From: Bradyrhizobium sp. C9
Lineage (GTDB): Bacteria; Pseudomonadota; Alphaproteobacteria; Rhizobiales; Xanthobacteraceae
Length of the DNA stretch: 64,000 bases
NCBI RefSeq assembly: GCF_002532045.1
Contig: NZ_NWTG01000019.1
Coordinates: 1-64,000, forward strand
Direction of reading: 5' to 3'
Under the pieces are notes generated by a model. That model made no database searches. It was given only the letters and a program-made list of their open reading frames with translations, and had not been told where the DNA came from. Below are positions 7,158-15,316 of the stretch, piece by piece (the stretch's first letter is position 1; each line of letters starts with the position of its first letter). A program made the position numbers and the translations under genes.

Positions 7158-7637
7158 ATGCCGGTTCTTGCAAGCTTCGTGTGCGGCCTGATCTTCGGCG
7201 CGGGCCTTCTGATCTCGGGCATGACCGATCCGCAGAAGGTGCTCGGCTTCCTCGATCTGTTCGGCGCCTGGGATGCGACGCTCGCCTTCGTGATGGCGGG
7301 AGCGGTCGCGGTCGCCGCAACCGGCTTTGCGATCGCGCGGCGGCGCACCGCGCCCACCTTCTCGGCGCGCTTCCTCTGGCCTGACCGCAACGACATCGAT
7401 GCGCCGCTGGTCGGGGGCGCAATCCTGTTCGGCATCGGCTGGGGCCTTGCCGGCATCTGCCCCGGCCCCGCATTGGTCAATCTCGCCGGGCTCTCGCTGC
7501 CGATCGTGGTGTTCGTCATCGCGATGCTGGCCGGCATGATCGGCCAGGATCTGCTCGGCAAGACGCTCTGGCGCCGGCGCACGGCGGCCGCGCATACCAT
7601 CGAAACTTCTCCACTACCATCTCGCGCAGACGGGTGA
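7158..7637 (+). CDS. YeeE/YedE family transporter, second half (DUF6691 type)
   Basis: 159 residues, starting 2 nt after the previous stop, so the two are translationally coupled. It has the partner-half signatures SGMTDPQKVLGFLD (20-33) and GICPGPALVNLA (99-110), where Cys101 is the conserved sulfur-handling residue, plus four to five hydrophobic helices. The tail after residue 140 is polar and cytosolic. Together with the first half it should form a complete sulfur-compound channel. The RidA gene follows after 4 nt. Confidence 0.87.
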   Translation: MPVLASFVCGLIFGAGLLISGMTDPQKVLGFLDLFGAWDATLAFVMAGAVAVAATGFAIARRRTAPTFSARFLWPDRNDIDAPLVGGAILFGIGWGLAGICPGPALVNLAGLSLPIVVFVIAMLAGMIGQDLLGKTLWRRRTAAAHTIETSPLPSRADG

Positions 7638-7641
7638 TCTC

Positions 7642-8028
7642 ATGACAACGATCAAGCACTTTCCTCCTCCGCCCGGCATCCAGGCGCCGCCACTCTCGTT
7701 CGGCGCCCGCGTCGGCGATCTCCTGTTCATCTCGGGCATTCCCGGCTTCGACGCCAACCGCGAGCTGCCCGATGGCTTCGAGGCGCAGTTCGCCAACGTC
7801 GTCACCAATTTCAAGCGCGTGCTGAATGAAGCCGGTGCGACGATGCGCGATCTCGTCAAGGTCAACGTGCTGCTGACCCGCGCCAGCGACGTCGCCACGA
7901 TGAACGCGCTCTATGCCGGCGCATTCGGCCCTGCGCCCTACCCCGCGCGCACCACCTGCGTCGTGGTGGCGCTGCCCAATCCGAAGATGCTGATCGAGAT
8001 CGAGGGCGTGGCGTCCGTGAAGGGGTGA
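7642..8028 (+). CDS. RidA family protein
   Basis: 128 residues, the standard RidA/YjgF length. The core strand-helix pattern is present: FGARVGDLLFISGIPGFD, VVTNFKRVLNEAGATMRDLVKVNVLL and PARTTCVVVALPNPKMLIEIEGVA. The PARTT Arg corresponds to the substrate-carboxylate-binding Arg of active RidA enamine/imine deaminases. Such proteins hydrolyse reactive 2-aminoacrylate-like intermediates, which arise during cysteine and serine catabolism. Its position right behind a sulfur transporter pair suggests a link to sulfur amino acid metabolism, which is inference. Confidence 0.88.
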   Translation: MTTIKHFPPPPGIQAPPLSFGARVGDLLFISGIPGFDANRELPDGFEAQFANVVTNFKRVLNEAGATMRDLVKVNVLLTRASDVATMNALYAGAFGPAPYPARTTCVVVALPNPKMLIEIEGVASVKG

Positions 8029-8124
8029 TGATTCCCTCCTGACGGCTCGCTTTCACAGGCCAGTGTCGTCCCTGCGTTGGCAGGGCGACGATCGTCGATG
8101 CATGCCGCGCAACACATTCGGTGT

Positions 8125-8247
8125 CGTCGTCCTGGCGAAAGCCAGGACCCATTCCCCCAAATCCCGATTGTTGCGCGACGCTGGGGCCGCGCTCCCGTTC
8201 ACAAGCGAATTCGGTGGTTATGGGTCCTGGCTTTCGCCAGGACGACG
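8125..8247. repeat. Composite hairpin repeat, copy 1 (convergent gap)
   Basis: Two inverted 28-nt arms (8125-8152 and 8220-8247), each itself a hairpin (CCTGGCGAAAGCCAGG), flank a core with GCGCGACGCTGGGGCC and GAATTCGGTGGTT. It is nearly identical in arms and core to the copy at 57362-57484 and related to those at 37717 and 47388. It lies between the stops of the convergent RidA and SRAP genes. Confidence 0.85.
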
Positions 8248-8299
8248 ATGTGGAGAGACGCGGGCCAATATCCTGATCGCAACGCTTCTTCGGTCAGCC

Positions 8300-9061
8300 C
8301 TAAAACAACGACCCCTGCCCGTCATCCTCGCGCACCGGCGCCTTGCGCGCTGCTGTCTTCTTCGGCGCCGGCGCGTCCTCCGCGGCGATCTCTTCCGCGG
8401 TCATCGGCAGCAGCAATTGCGCATCATCGTTGGCGACGGCATTGACGCGCATCGTCACCTGGTGCCAGGCGAACTCGCCGACGTCGGGGCCCTTCAGCAT
8501 CGGCATCACGTCGTCGACATCATTGGGCAGGCAGTCGAGCCAGCGCGCGAATTGCTCAGGCCGGATCGTGACGGGCACGCGGTGATGCAGTTGCGCGAGG
8601 TCCGCGCTCGCGGGCGCGGTGACGATCGCGACCGTGTCCTGCTCCTCGCCGTTCGGTCCCATCCAGGTCTCGGCGAGCGCTGCGAAAGCCACAGGGTGTC
8701 CGTCGCGGCGATGGATGAAGAACGGCCGCTTGCGGCCGCCGGCATCGTGCCATTCGTAATAGCCGTCGGCCGGGATCAGCGCGCGGCGCCGCTTGATCGC
8801 GTTCTTGAACGCCGGCTTCTCCCGCACCGTCTCGGAGCGGGCGTTGATCAGCAGCGAGAACGTGCGGGGATCCTTGACCCAGGACGGGATCAGCCCCCAG
8901 CGCATCAGTTGAAAATGCCGGCCGCCATTCTGCAGCAGCACGACCGGGATCGGCTGGGTTGGCGCAACATTATACCGCGGCGGAAAATTCGGCTGCTCGA
9001 TGTAGCCGAACATCTCTCGCAAGGCCGCCGGCGGCGAGGTAATGACAAAGCGTCCGCACAT
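8300..9061 (-). CDS. SRAP domain protein (HMCES/YedK family)
   Basis: 253 residues beginning MCGRFVITSP, with the invariant Cys2 that becomes the N-terminal catalytic residue after Met removal. NARSET, RRALIPADGYYEWH and LHHRVPVTI supply the conserved Asn, Glu and His of the active site. SRAP proteins form a thiazolidine cross-link with abasic sites in single-stranded DNA and protect them during replication. The C-terminal 30 residues are Lys/Ala/Pro-rich, a lineage-specific tail. The gene is divergent from the 9124 gene with 62 nt between the starts. Confidence 0.92.
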   Translation of the reverse strand: MCGRFVITSPPAALREMFGYIEQPNFPPRYNVAPTQPIPVVLLQNGGRHFQLMRWGLIPSWVKDPRTFSLLINARSETVREKPAFKNAIKRRRALIPADGYYEWHDAGGRKRPFFIHRRDGHPVAFAALAETWMGPNGEEQDTVAIVTAPASADLAQLHHRVPVTIRPEQFARWLDCLPNDVDDVMPMLKGPDVGEFAWHQVTMRVNAVANDDAQLLLPMTAEEIAAEDAPAPKKTAARKAPVREDDGQGSLF

Positions 9062-9123
9062 ATCCTGTCCCGGGTGGTATCCGTTTATTCCGCCTTAACT
9101 TGGACCGTTAAAGACTGCGACCA

Positions 9124-9624
9124 ATGACCTCAACGGCCGCCATAGCGGGCTCTTCCCCGCGACCGACGTACCCCGACGAGGCGCGGGCCGCGCAGTTGCG
9201 CGCCGCCAACATCAATCCCCGCACCGGGCTTGCGACCGACTACCTCAATCACTTCAACGAAGCCATCATGTTGCTGGAGATGGTGCCGGACCTGCCGGAA
9301 TGCGCCGACGATTTCCTGGAATGGCAGCCGCTGTCCTATGCCGAGCATTTCACGGCGTCCAATTTCAAGGCACGCGACCTCGCGATCGAGGCCTATGAGA
9401 TGGCGAACGCCGGTATTCGGGCCGAATTCGATCAGCTCACCGACAGCATGACCAGGATCCTGACCGAGGTCGGGGCCGCGATGCGGCAATTGCACCAGGA
9501 CAAGAGCCGGGTCGCGCTCGCGGAGCAGGCGATCGTCTGGGTCAAGCCCCTGGTGATGCAAACTGCCGGCGTCATCAACGGCGCCGCAGAGGCCGATGTC
9601 GACCGCATCATGGCGGGCGCCTGA
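9124..9624 (+). CDS. Hypothetical protein, 166 aa
   Basis: Not assigned to a family. A predicted all-helical cytosolic protein: TDYLNHFNEAIMLLEMVPDL, then FLEWQPLSYAEHFTAS, then a long helix (AYEMANAGIRAEFDQLTDSM) and a final segment with DVDRIMAG. The N-terminal 30 residues are low in hydrophobics. It has no signal peptide, no cysteine except one in the helical part, and no obvious catalytic motif. It lies between the divergent SRAP gene and a Nudix gene 27 nt downstream, so co-transcription with the latter is likely. Confidence 0.65.
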   Translation: MTSTAAIAGSSPRPTYPDEARAAQLRAANINPRTGLATDYLNHFNEAIMLLEMVPDLPECADDFLEWQPLSYAEHFTASNFKARDLAIEAYEMANAGIRAEFDQLTDSMTRILTEVGAAMRQLHQDKSRVALAEQAIVWVKPLVMQTAGVINGAAEADVDRIMAGA

Positions 9625-9651
9625 TTTATCGGGCATGATGGCCCGCGAACG

Positions 9652-10077
9652 ATGACCGTGATCCCTCCCGAACCTCCGATCCGCCCGCAGCTCGCCGTCT
9701 CCGGCGTGATTTTCCGCGACGGCAAGGTGCTGCTGGTGCGCCGCGCCCGCTCGCCGGGCAAGGGCTTCTATTCGTTGCCCGGCGGCCGGGTCGAGTTCGG
9801 CGAAACGCTGCACACCGCCCTGCACCGGGAGATCGACGAGGAGACGGGCCTCAGGGTCGAGATCCTGGGGTTGGCCGGCTGGCGCGAGGTGCTGCCGACC
9901 GGCCCCGGCACCGGGCATTATATGATCATGACGTTTGCGGCGCGCTGGGCCTCCCGCGAGCCTCACCTGAACGACGAGCACGACGATTTCAAATGGCTGG
10001 CGCCGGAGGAGATCGGCGACCTCAAGGTCACCGGCGGGCTGCACGAGGTCATTGCGGCCGCCCGGCGGCTCGTCTGA
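9652..10077 (+). CDS. Nudix hydrolase
   Basis: 141 residues with a complete Nudix box at 45-67: GRVEFGETLHTALHREIDEE followed by TGL, matching G-x5-E-x7-R-E-x-x-E-E-x-G. The N-terminal PQLAVSGVIFRDGKVLLVRRA and the later WLAPEEIGDL are typical of ADP-ribose pyrophosphatase and MutT-like members. It hydrolyses a nucleoside diphosphate linked to X; the exact substrate is not predictable. It is probably co-transcribed with the upstream hypothetical gene (27-nt gap). Confidence 0.9.
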   Translation: MTVIPPEPPIRPQLAVSGVIFRDGKVLLVRRARSPGKGFYSLPGGRVEFGETLHTALHREIDEETGLRVEILGLAGWREVLPTGPGTGHYMIMTFAARWASREPHLNDEHDDFKWLAPEEIGDLKVTGGLHEVIAAARRLV

Positions 10078-10161
10078 GGCCTGTTGGGGGCGGTATTCGA
10101 GCCTTGCCGCCTTGCCTCGGGCGCATTGAGGGGGCATACCACGGCGATTCCGGAACCCCTG

Positions 10162-10539
10162 ATGATCAGAGCCTTTCTCGCCGTTGTGATCCTGATGTCT
10201 GCATGCCTCGCGACGCCCGCCCGGGCGCAGGACGCGGCTGCGCCGTTCGACGGCGACCTGCAGCGGCTGGCCGAGATCCTCGGTGCCCTGCACTACCTGC
10301 GCGGCATCTGCGGCTCCAACGAAGGCGCCAAATGGCGCAACGAGATGCAGGCGCTGATCGACGCCGAGACTCCCTCCGGCGACCGCCGCGCCCGCATGGT
10401 CGCGGGCTTCAACCGCGGCTACAACGGCTTCCAGCAGACCTACCGGACCTGCACGCCGGCAGCTTCCGTCGCGATCCGCCGCTACATCGAGGAAGGCTCG
10501 AAGATCTCCCGCGACCTGACGGCCCGCTATGCCAACTGA
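10162..10539 (+). CDS. TIGR02301 family exported protein
   Basis: 125 residues from ATG 10162 (MIRAFLAVVILMSACLA), a Sec signal peptide cleaved around ARA-QDA; the in-frame upstream extension to 10084 is hydrophilic and rejected. The mature part has the family pattern LAEILGALHYLRGICG, EMQALIDAE, RRARMVAGFNRGYNGFQQTYRTC. This alphaproteobacterial family is periplasmic and has no known activity; two cysteines could form a disulfide. Its 3' end overlaps the start of the HAD gene by 11 nt, which implies translational coupling. Confidence 0.82.
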   Translation: MIRAFLAVVILMSACLATPARAQDAAAPFDGDLQRLAEILGALHYLRGICGSNEGAKWRNEMQALIDAETPSGDRRARMVAGFNRGYNGFQQTYRTCTPAASVAIRRYIEEGSKISRDLTARYAN

Positions 10540-11185
10540 CCGCGCGATCTTCTTTGACCTCGACGGCACCCTGACCGACCCGAAGCCCGGCATCACCGGC
10601 TCGATCCAGTATGCGCTGGCAAAGCTCGGCCGCCCGGTTCCCTCGCAGGACGAGCTGACCTGGTGCATCGGGCCGCCGCTGCGCGCGAGCTTTGCCATGC
10701 TGCTCGGCGGCGAGGAGCTCGCCGATCGCGCGGTCGAGCTCTACCGCGAGCGATTCGGCGATGTCGGGCTGTTCGAGAACAGCGTCTATCCCGATATCGC
10801 TGATGTGCTGGCGGAACTGCGGCAGGCGCCGGGGCGCATCTTCGTGGCGACCTCGAAGCCGCACGTGTTCGCGACGCGGATCGTCGCGCATTTCGGCCTC
10901 AGCGGCTATTTCGACCACGTGTTCGGCTCCGAGCTCGACGGAAGGCGGGTCAACAAGGTCGACCTGCTGGCCCATGCGCTGACGCAGACCGGGGCCGATC
11001 CGTCCCATGCCGTGATGATCGGCGACCGCAGTCACGACGTTGTCGGAGCTGTCAGCAACGGCGTCCGCGCGATCGGCGTCACCTATGGCTACGGCACCCC
11101 GGAGGAGCTGATCGGGGCCGGCGCCAGCCATTTGTGCGCCTCGCCGCGCGCGGTGCTGGACCATATCCACAGCTCATTTGGCTGA
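10529..11185 (+). CDS. HAD-family hydrolase, phosphoglycolate-phosphatase-like
   Basis: 218 residues. HAD motif I is FFDLDGTLTD (residues 8-17, nucleophile Asp10), motif II ATSKP, motif III the later Lys region (RVNKVDLL), and motif IV MIGDRSHDVVGA. A helical cap follows motif I (PKPGITGSIQYALAKLG), as in Gph/PGP enzymes, which dephosphorylate 2-phosphoglycolate made by Rubisco or DNA repair. Related proteins act on pyrophosphate or nucleotides, so the substrate is not certain. It overlaps the TIGR02301 gene by 11 nt. Confidence 0.88.
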   Translation: MPTDRAIFFDLDGTLTDPKPGITGSIQYALAKLGRPVPSQDELTWCIGPPLRASFAMLLGGEELADRAVELYRERFGDVGLFENSVYPDIADVLAELRQAPGRIFVATSKPHVFATRIVAHFGLSGYFDHVFGSELDGRRVNKVDLLAHALTQTGADPSHAVMIGDRSHDVVGAVSNGVRAIGVTYGYGTPEELIGAGASHLCASPRAVLDHIHSSFG

Positions 11186-11340
11186 TCGCGGCGGCGACGT
11201 CCAGAATTCCCCTTTAAATGCCGTCCCGGGCGTTAACCTTTTCGAAAGATGTGGGCTAGGCGGTACCCGCATGCGTGATACATCTCGCGCGTCGCAGTGG
11301 TTCGCTCCTCGGACCGCGCGCATTCATTTTGCAGAGTTTC

Positions 11341-11607
11341 ATGCGCCATCCAGCGTCTTCCCCCCATCACCAAGACCCTCGTCCCGATCACGAACAGAAG
11401 CAGGCCGCGCTGGGCTACCTGAACGAGGCCTGGGCGGAAGCGCGTCACGACGGCGTCGACGGCGACTGCCTGGCGCAGGCGAGCCTGTTTGCGGCGCTCG
11501 CCGAGCTCGTCGGCACCTATGGCGAGGACGCGGTGGCGAAGTTCGCCGAGGGCCTCGCCGCGCGCGTCCGCAACGGCGAGTTCTCGCTGGCATTGGCCCG
11601 GCAGTAA
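11341..11607 (+). CDS. Hypothetical protein, 88 aa
   Basis: The protein from ATG 11341 (MRHPASSPHHQDPRPDHEQ) is 88 aa; an upstream ATG at 11275 would add 22 residues and cannot be excluded. A polar, His-rich N-terminus is followed by a compact helical region with AALGYLNEAWAEARHDGVDG and LFAALAELVGTYGEDAVAKF, ending RNGEFSLALARQ. No signal peptide or known motif. It converges with the dihydroorotase gene with only 9 nt between the stops. Unassigned. Confidence 0.6.
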   Translation: MRHPASSPHHQDPRPDHEQKQAALGYLNEAWAEARHDGVDGDCLAQASLFAALAELVGTYGEDAVAKFAEGLAARVRNGEFSLALARQ

Positions 11608-11616
11608 TCCAAGCCG

Positions 11617-12951
11617 CTAAGGCTTGAGCGTCTCGAGGAACCGGACCGGTTCGCCGGTTGATGGCGTCGTGACTTCGCCCTGCCACATCACCCGCTTGCC
11701 GCGCACGAAGGTGCCGACCGGCCAGCCCTGCACCCGCACGCCGTCATAAGGCGTCCAGGCCGCCCGCGAGGCGATCCATTTGTTGGTGATGGTCTCGCTG
11801 CGCTTCAGGTCGACCACGGTGAAGTCGGCATCATAGCCCGCCGCGATGCGGCCCTTGCAGGCGATGTTGAACAGCCGCGCCGGTCCCGCGCTGGTGAGAT
11901 CGACGAAGCGCGCCAGCGACAGTCGCCCGGCGTTGACGTGATCGAGCATCAAGGGCACCAGCGTCTGCACGCCGGTCATGCCCGACGGCGAGGCCGGATA
12001 GGTCTTGGCCTTCTCCTCCAGCGTATGCGGCGCGTGGTCGGATCCGAGCACGTCGATGATGCCCTGCTCGATGCCGTACCAGATGCAGGCGCGGTGATCG
12101 GCCGAGCGCACCGGTGGGTTCATCTGCGCCAGCGTGCCGAGCCGCTCATAGCACTCCGGCGCGGCCATGGTGAGGTGGTGCGGCGTCGCCTCACAGGACG
12201 CGACATCCTTGTGGTCGCGCAGATACAGGAGCTCTTCCTTGGTCGAGATGTGCAGCACATGGATGCGCTTGCCGGTCTCGCGCGCGAGGTTGACCAGACG
12301 CTCGGTCGCCATCAGCGCCGCGGTCTCGTCGCGCCACACCGGATGCGAGCGCGGATCACCCTCGATCCGCAGCGGCTTGCGCTCGTTGAGGCGGTATTCG
12401 TCCTCGGCATGGAACGCGGCGCGACGCCGGATCACCTGGAATATTCGCCGCAGACTCTCGTCGTCCTCGACCAGCAGCGCGCCGGTGGAGGAGCCGATGA
12501 ACACCTTGACGCCGGCGCAGCCCGGCGCGCGCTCCAGCTCCGGCAGGTCCTGCACGTTCTCGCGGGTGCCGCCGATGAAGAACGCGAAGTCGCAATGCAT
12601 GCGATGGTGGCCGCGCTTGATCTTGTCGGTGAACGCCTCTTCGGTGACCGTCAGCGGGTTGGTGTTCGGCATCTCGAACACGGCGGTGACGCCACCCATC
12701 ACGGCGCTCCGTGAGCCGGTCTCGAGATCTTCCTTCTGCGTCAACCCGGGCTCGCGGAAATGCACCTGGGTGTCCATCACGCCGGGCAGGATATGCAGGC
12801 CCTTGCAGTCGATCACCTCGCCGGCCGAGGCCTGGCTGAGTGAGCCGATTGCGGCGATGCGGCCGTTGATGACGCCGATATCGCGCACGCCCTCGCCGTC
12901 CTGATTGACCACGGTGCCGGATTTTAGAATGGTGTCAAAATGCTGATTCAT
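11617..12951 (-). CDS. pyrC: Dihydroorotase-like amidohydrolase (class I), variant metal site
   Basis: 444 residues from ATG 12951; the frame stays open upstream to 13974 but that part is antisense to the ygfZ-like gene. It resembles class I dihydroorotases (cyclisation of carbamoyl-aspartate to dihydroorotate in pyrimidine synthesis): GVMDTQVHFREPG (57-69), GVKVFIGSSTG (147-157, Lys149 as the carboxylated bridging Lys), FHAEDE (His181), HVLHIST (His234) and LGSDHAPH (Asp305). The usual D-x-H-x-H motif reads D-T-Q-V-H, so the first metal His is Gln62. This sub-type may be another cyclic amidohydrolase. The gene is alone and divergent from the ygfZ-like gene. Confidence 0.8.
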   Translation of the reverse strand: MNQHFDTILKSGTVVNQDGEGVRDIGVINGRIAAIGSLSQASAGEVIDCKGLHILPGVMDTQVHFREPGLTQKEDLETGSRSAVMGGVTAVFEMPNTNPLTVTEEAFTDKIKRGHHRMHCDFAFFIGGTRENVQDLPELERAPGCAGVKVFIGSSTGALLVEDDESLRRIFQVIRRRAAFHAEDEYRLNERKPLRIEGDPRSHPVWRDETAALMATERLVNLARETGKRIHVLHISTKEELLYLRDHKDVASCEATPHHLTMAAPECYERLGTLAQMNPPVRSADHRACIWYGIEQGIIDVLGSDHAPHTLEEKAKTYPASPSGMTGVQTLVPLMLDHVNAGRLSLARFVDLTSAGPARLFNIACKGRIAAGYDADFTVVDLKRSETITNKWIASRAAWTPYDGVRVQGWPVGTFVRGKRVMWQGEVTTPSTGEPVRFLETLKP

Positions 12952-13080
12952 CGGTCCTCGGCGCCCGCTTTCGGGTGTCGCGCGGGCCTTGTTCGGGGCA
13001 CTGTAGCGCCTTAGCTTGGCTGGGGATATCCGCGCGGACAGCGTTTCCCAAGGAACTTGGAAAAAGAGCCAATTTTGCGA

Positions 13081-13962
13081 ATGAAAGCAGCGTTTCTTCC
13101 AGATCGCGGCGTGATCAAGGTCTCCGGCGAGGACGCCCGCAACTTCCTCAACGGCCTCATCACGACCGATGTCGAGCAGCTGGCCCCGGGACAGGCCCGG
13201 TTCGGCGCGCTGCTGACGCCGCAGGGCAAGATCATCGTCGATTTCCTGATCACCGAGATACCCACAGGTCATGGCGGCGGCTTCCTGATCGATGCGCCGC
13301 GCGCGCTCGCCAAGGGGCTTGCCGACAAGCTCGGCTTCTACAAGCTGCGCGCCAAGGTCGTGGTCGAGAACCTCTCCGACAGCCTCGGCGTGCTGGCCGC
13401 CTGGGATGGCGAGCCGGCGGCGACACCCGATCTTGCTTTCGCCGATCCGCGCAACGCGGCGCTCGGCTGGCGTATCCTGATCCCGGAAGATCTGAAGCAG
13501 AAACTCTCCGAGCTGATCGGGGCCGATCTCGTCGATAGCAGCGCCTATGAGGCGCATCGCATCGCGACCGGCGTGCCGCGCGGCGGGCTCGACTTCATCT
13601 ACGGCGACGCCTTCCCGCACGAGACCAATATGGACCGCCTCAACGGCGTCGATTTCGACAAGGGCTGCTATGTCGGCCAGGAGGTAGTGTCGCGCATGCA
13701 GCATCGCGGCACGGCGCGCACGCGGACGGTGAAGATCATTCTCGACGGCCCCGCCCCCGAGACCGGCGCGACAATCCAGGCCGGCGACAAGCAGGTCGGC
13801 ACCATGGGCTCGACCGCCGGCGAGAAAGGCCTCGCGCTGGTGCGCATCGACCGCGTCGCCGATGCGCTCGACGCCGGCCTGGCGCTGACCGCGGGCGGGC
13901 TCGCGCTTCATCTCGCCGATCCTGATGCTCTCCGCATCACACCCAAACAGACCGTTGCATGA
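13081..13962 (+). CDS. YgfZ/GcvT-domain folate-binding protein (Fe-S cluster assembly factor)
   Basis: 293 residues from ATG 13081; a TTG at 13057 extends the frame but sits only 1 nt after the AAGGA and is unlikely. The N-terminal aminomethyltransferase-like fold (MKAAFLPDRGVIKVSGEDAR) and the signature DKGCYVGQEVVSRM (193-206) identify the YgfZ/IBA57/CAF17 family, which uses tetrahydrofolate to help assemble or repair certain Fe-S proteins, such as MiaB-type radical SAM enzymes. It begins an operon with tag and an HD protein, each overlapping the previous by four bases. Confidence 0.9.
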   Translation: MKAAFLPDRGVIKVSGEDARNFLNGLITTDVEQLAPGQARFGALLTPQGKIIVDFLITEIPTGHGGGFLIDAPRALAKGLADKLGFYKLRAKVVVENLSDSLGVLAAWDGEPAATPDLAFADPRNAALGWRILIPEDLKQKLSELIGADLVDSSAYEAHRIATGVPRGGLDFIYGDAFPHETNMDRLNGVDFDKGCYVGQEVVSRMQHRGTARTRTVKIILDGPAPETGATIQAGDKQVGTMGSTAGEKGLALVRIDRVADALDAGLALTAGGLALHLADPDALRITPKQTVA

Positions 13963-14585
13963 GCCGTACTGCACAACTGCATCCCGACGGCAAGACGCGC
14001 TGCCCGTGGCCGGGCGAGGATGCGTTCTACGTCGCCTATCACGACAATGAATGGGGCGTGCCGGAGTATGACGACCGCGCGCTCTATGAAAAGCTGATCC
14101 TCGACGGCTTCCAGGCCGGATTGTCCTGGATCACGATCCTGCGCAAGCGCGACAACTTCCGCAAAGCCTTCGACGATTTCCAGCCTGAGAAGATCGTGCG
14201 CTACACCGACAAGAAGGTGCACGCACTGATGAACGATGCCGGCATCGTCCGCAACCGCGCCAAGATCGAGGGCACGATCGCGAGCGCGAAGGGCTATCTG
14301 GAGATCATGGAGAAGGGCCCCGGCTTCTCGAAATTCCTGTGGGACTTCGTCGACGGCAAGCCGAAGGTCAATCAGTTCAAGACCACCGCGAGCGTGCCGG
14401 CCTCGACACCGGTCTCGATCAAGGTCTCCAAGGAGCTCGGCGCCCGCGGCTTCAAGTTCGTCGGGCCCACCATCGTCTACGCCTTCATGCAGGCGACCGG
14501 CATGGTCAACGATCATCTCGTCACCTGCTTCTGCCACGAGGCCTGCAGCGGCAAGCTCCGCACACCGCGGCTCAAGAAGAAATGA
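13959..14585 (+). CDS. tag: DNA-3-methyladenine glycosylase I
   Basis: 208 residues. RCPWPGEDAFYVAYHDNEWG (14-33) and DDRALYEKLILDGFQAGLSW with ILRKRDNFRKAF match Tag. Cys15 and the His near residue 28, together with the C-terminal CFCHEAC, provide the zinc-snap residues. The enzyme excises 3-methyladenine from alkylated DNA. The ATG overlaps the ygfZ-like stop (ATGA), so the genes are translationally coupled. The tail RLKKK is basic, as in many members. Confidence 0.93.
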   Translation: MSRTAQLHPDGKTRCPWPGEDAFYVAYHDNEWGVPEYDDRALYEKLILDGFQAGLSWITILRKRDNFRKAFDDFQPEKIVRYTDKKVHALMNDAGIVRNRAKIEGTIASAKGYLEIMEKGPGFSKFLWDFVDGKPKVNQFKTTASVPASTPVSIKVSKELGARGFKFVGPTIVYAFMQATGMVNDHLVTCFCHEACSGKLRTPRLKKK

Positions 14586-15193
14586 CTGCGCGTCGATCGA
14601 CCGAGACCACCCGCGCCTGGCAGCGGATGTTGTCGGGACGCCGGCTGGATCTGCTCGACCCGTCGCCGCTCGATATCGAGATCGTCGACATCGCGCATGG
14701 ACTGGCGCGGGTCGCGCGCTGGAACGGCCAGACCTCCGGCGCGCACATCTTCTCGGTGGCCCAGCACACGCTGCTGGTCGAGGCCGTGATGCGCCAGCAG
14801 ACGCCTCGCGTCGATATCAGCCATCGTCTCGCTGCATTGCTGCATGACGCGCCGGAGTATGTCATCGGCGACATGATCTCGCCGTTCAAGGCGGTGCTCG
14901 CTGGCGAATACAAGGCGGTGGAGAAGCGGCTGCTGTCGGCGATCCATATCCGCTTCGGCCTGCCGGCTGTGCTGGCGGACGAGATCACCCAGCAGATCAA
15001 GGCTGCCGATCGCGGCGCCGCCTATCTCGAGGCGACGCATCTGGCGGGGTTTTCGCAAGCCGAAGCCAGGCGGCTGTTCGGCCGCGATCCGGAATTGCCG
15101 GAAGCAACCGAGCGCGACTATCTGACGCCATGGACCGCCGCGAGGGCTGAAAAGCAGTTCCTCGAACGCTTCAAGGCGTTACACGCGTCGTAA
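14582..15193 (+). CDS. HD-domain phosphohydrolase (YfbR-like)
   Basis: 203 residues from ATG 14582, which overlaps the tag stop by four bases; the 81-codon upstream extension is antisense-style frame noise within tag. It has VAQHTLLVEAVM, then LAALLHDAPEYVIGDMISPFK, giving the His, His-Asp and distal Asp ligands of HD hydrolases close to the 5'-deoxynucleotidase YfbR pattern. Such enzymes dephosphorylate dNMPs. In an operon with a DNA glycosylase, a nucleotide-pool or DNA-repair role is likely but not proven. Confidence 0.85.
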   Translation: MTARRSTETTRAWQRMLSGRRLDLLDPSPLDIEIVDIAHGLARVARWNGQTSGAHIFSVAQHTLLVEAVMRQQTPRVDISHRLAALLHDAPEYVIGDMISPFKAVLAGEYKAVEKRLLSAIHIRFGLPAVLADEITQQIKAADRGAAYLEATHLAGFSQAEARRLFGRDPELPEATERDYLTPWTAARAEKQFLERFKALHAS

Positions 15194-15316
15194 GCGCGGT
15201 ACCGCGAAAACGGCTGCCGGTTGCGCCGCAAAACGCAGCGCGGGCATCGCGCCACCCGGCTTTGCCCGCCCGGGAGCAGCCGTTATAGTCGGGCTCACCG
15301 ATAGCCAAGGACCATC

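Noticed and set aside
12952..13974. N-terminal extension of the dihydroorotase frame to 785 aa
   Set aside because: The extra part is antisense to the ygfZ-like gene and unlike any dihydroorotase; ATG 12951 gives the normal length.
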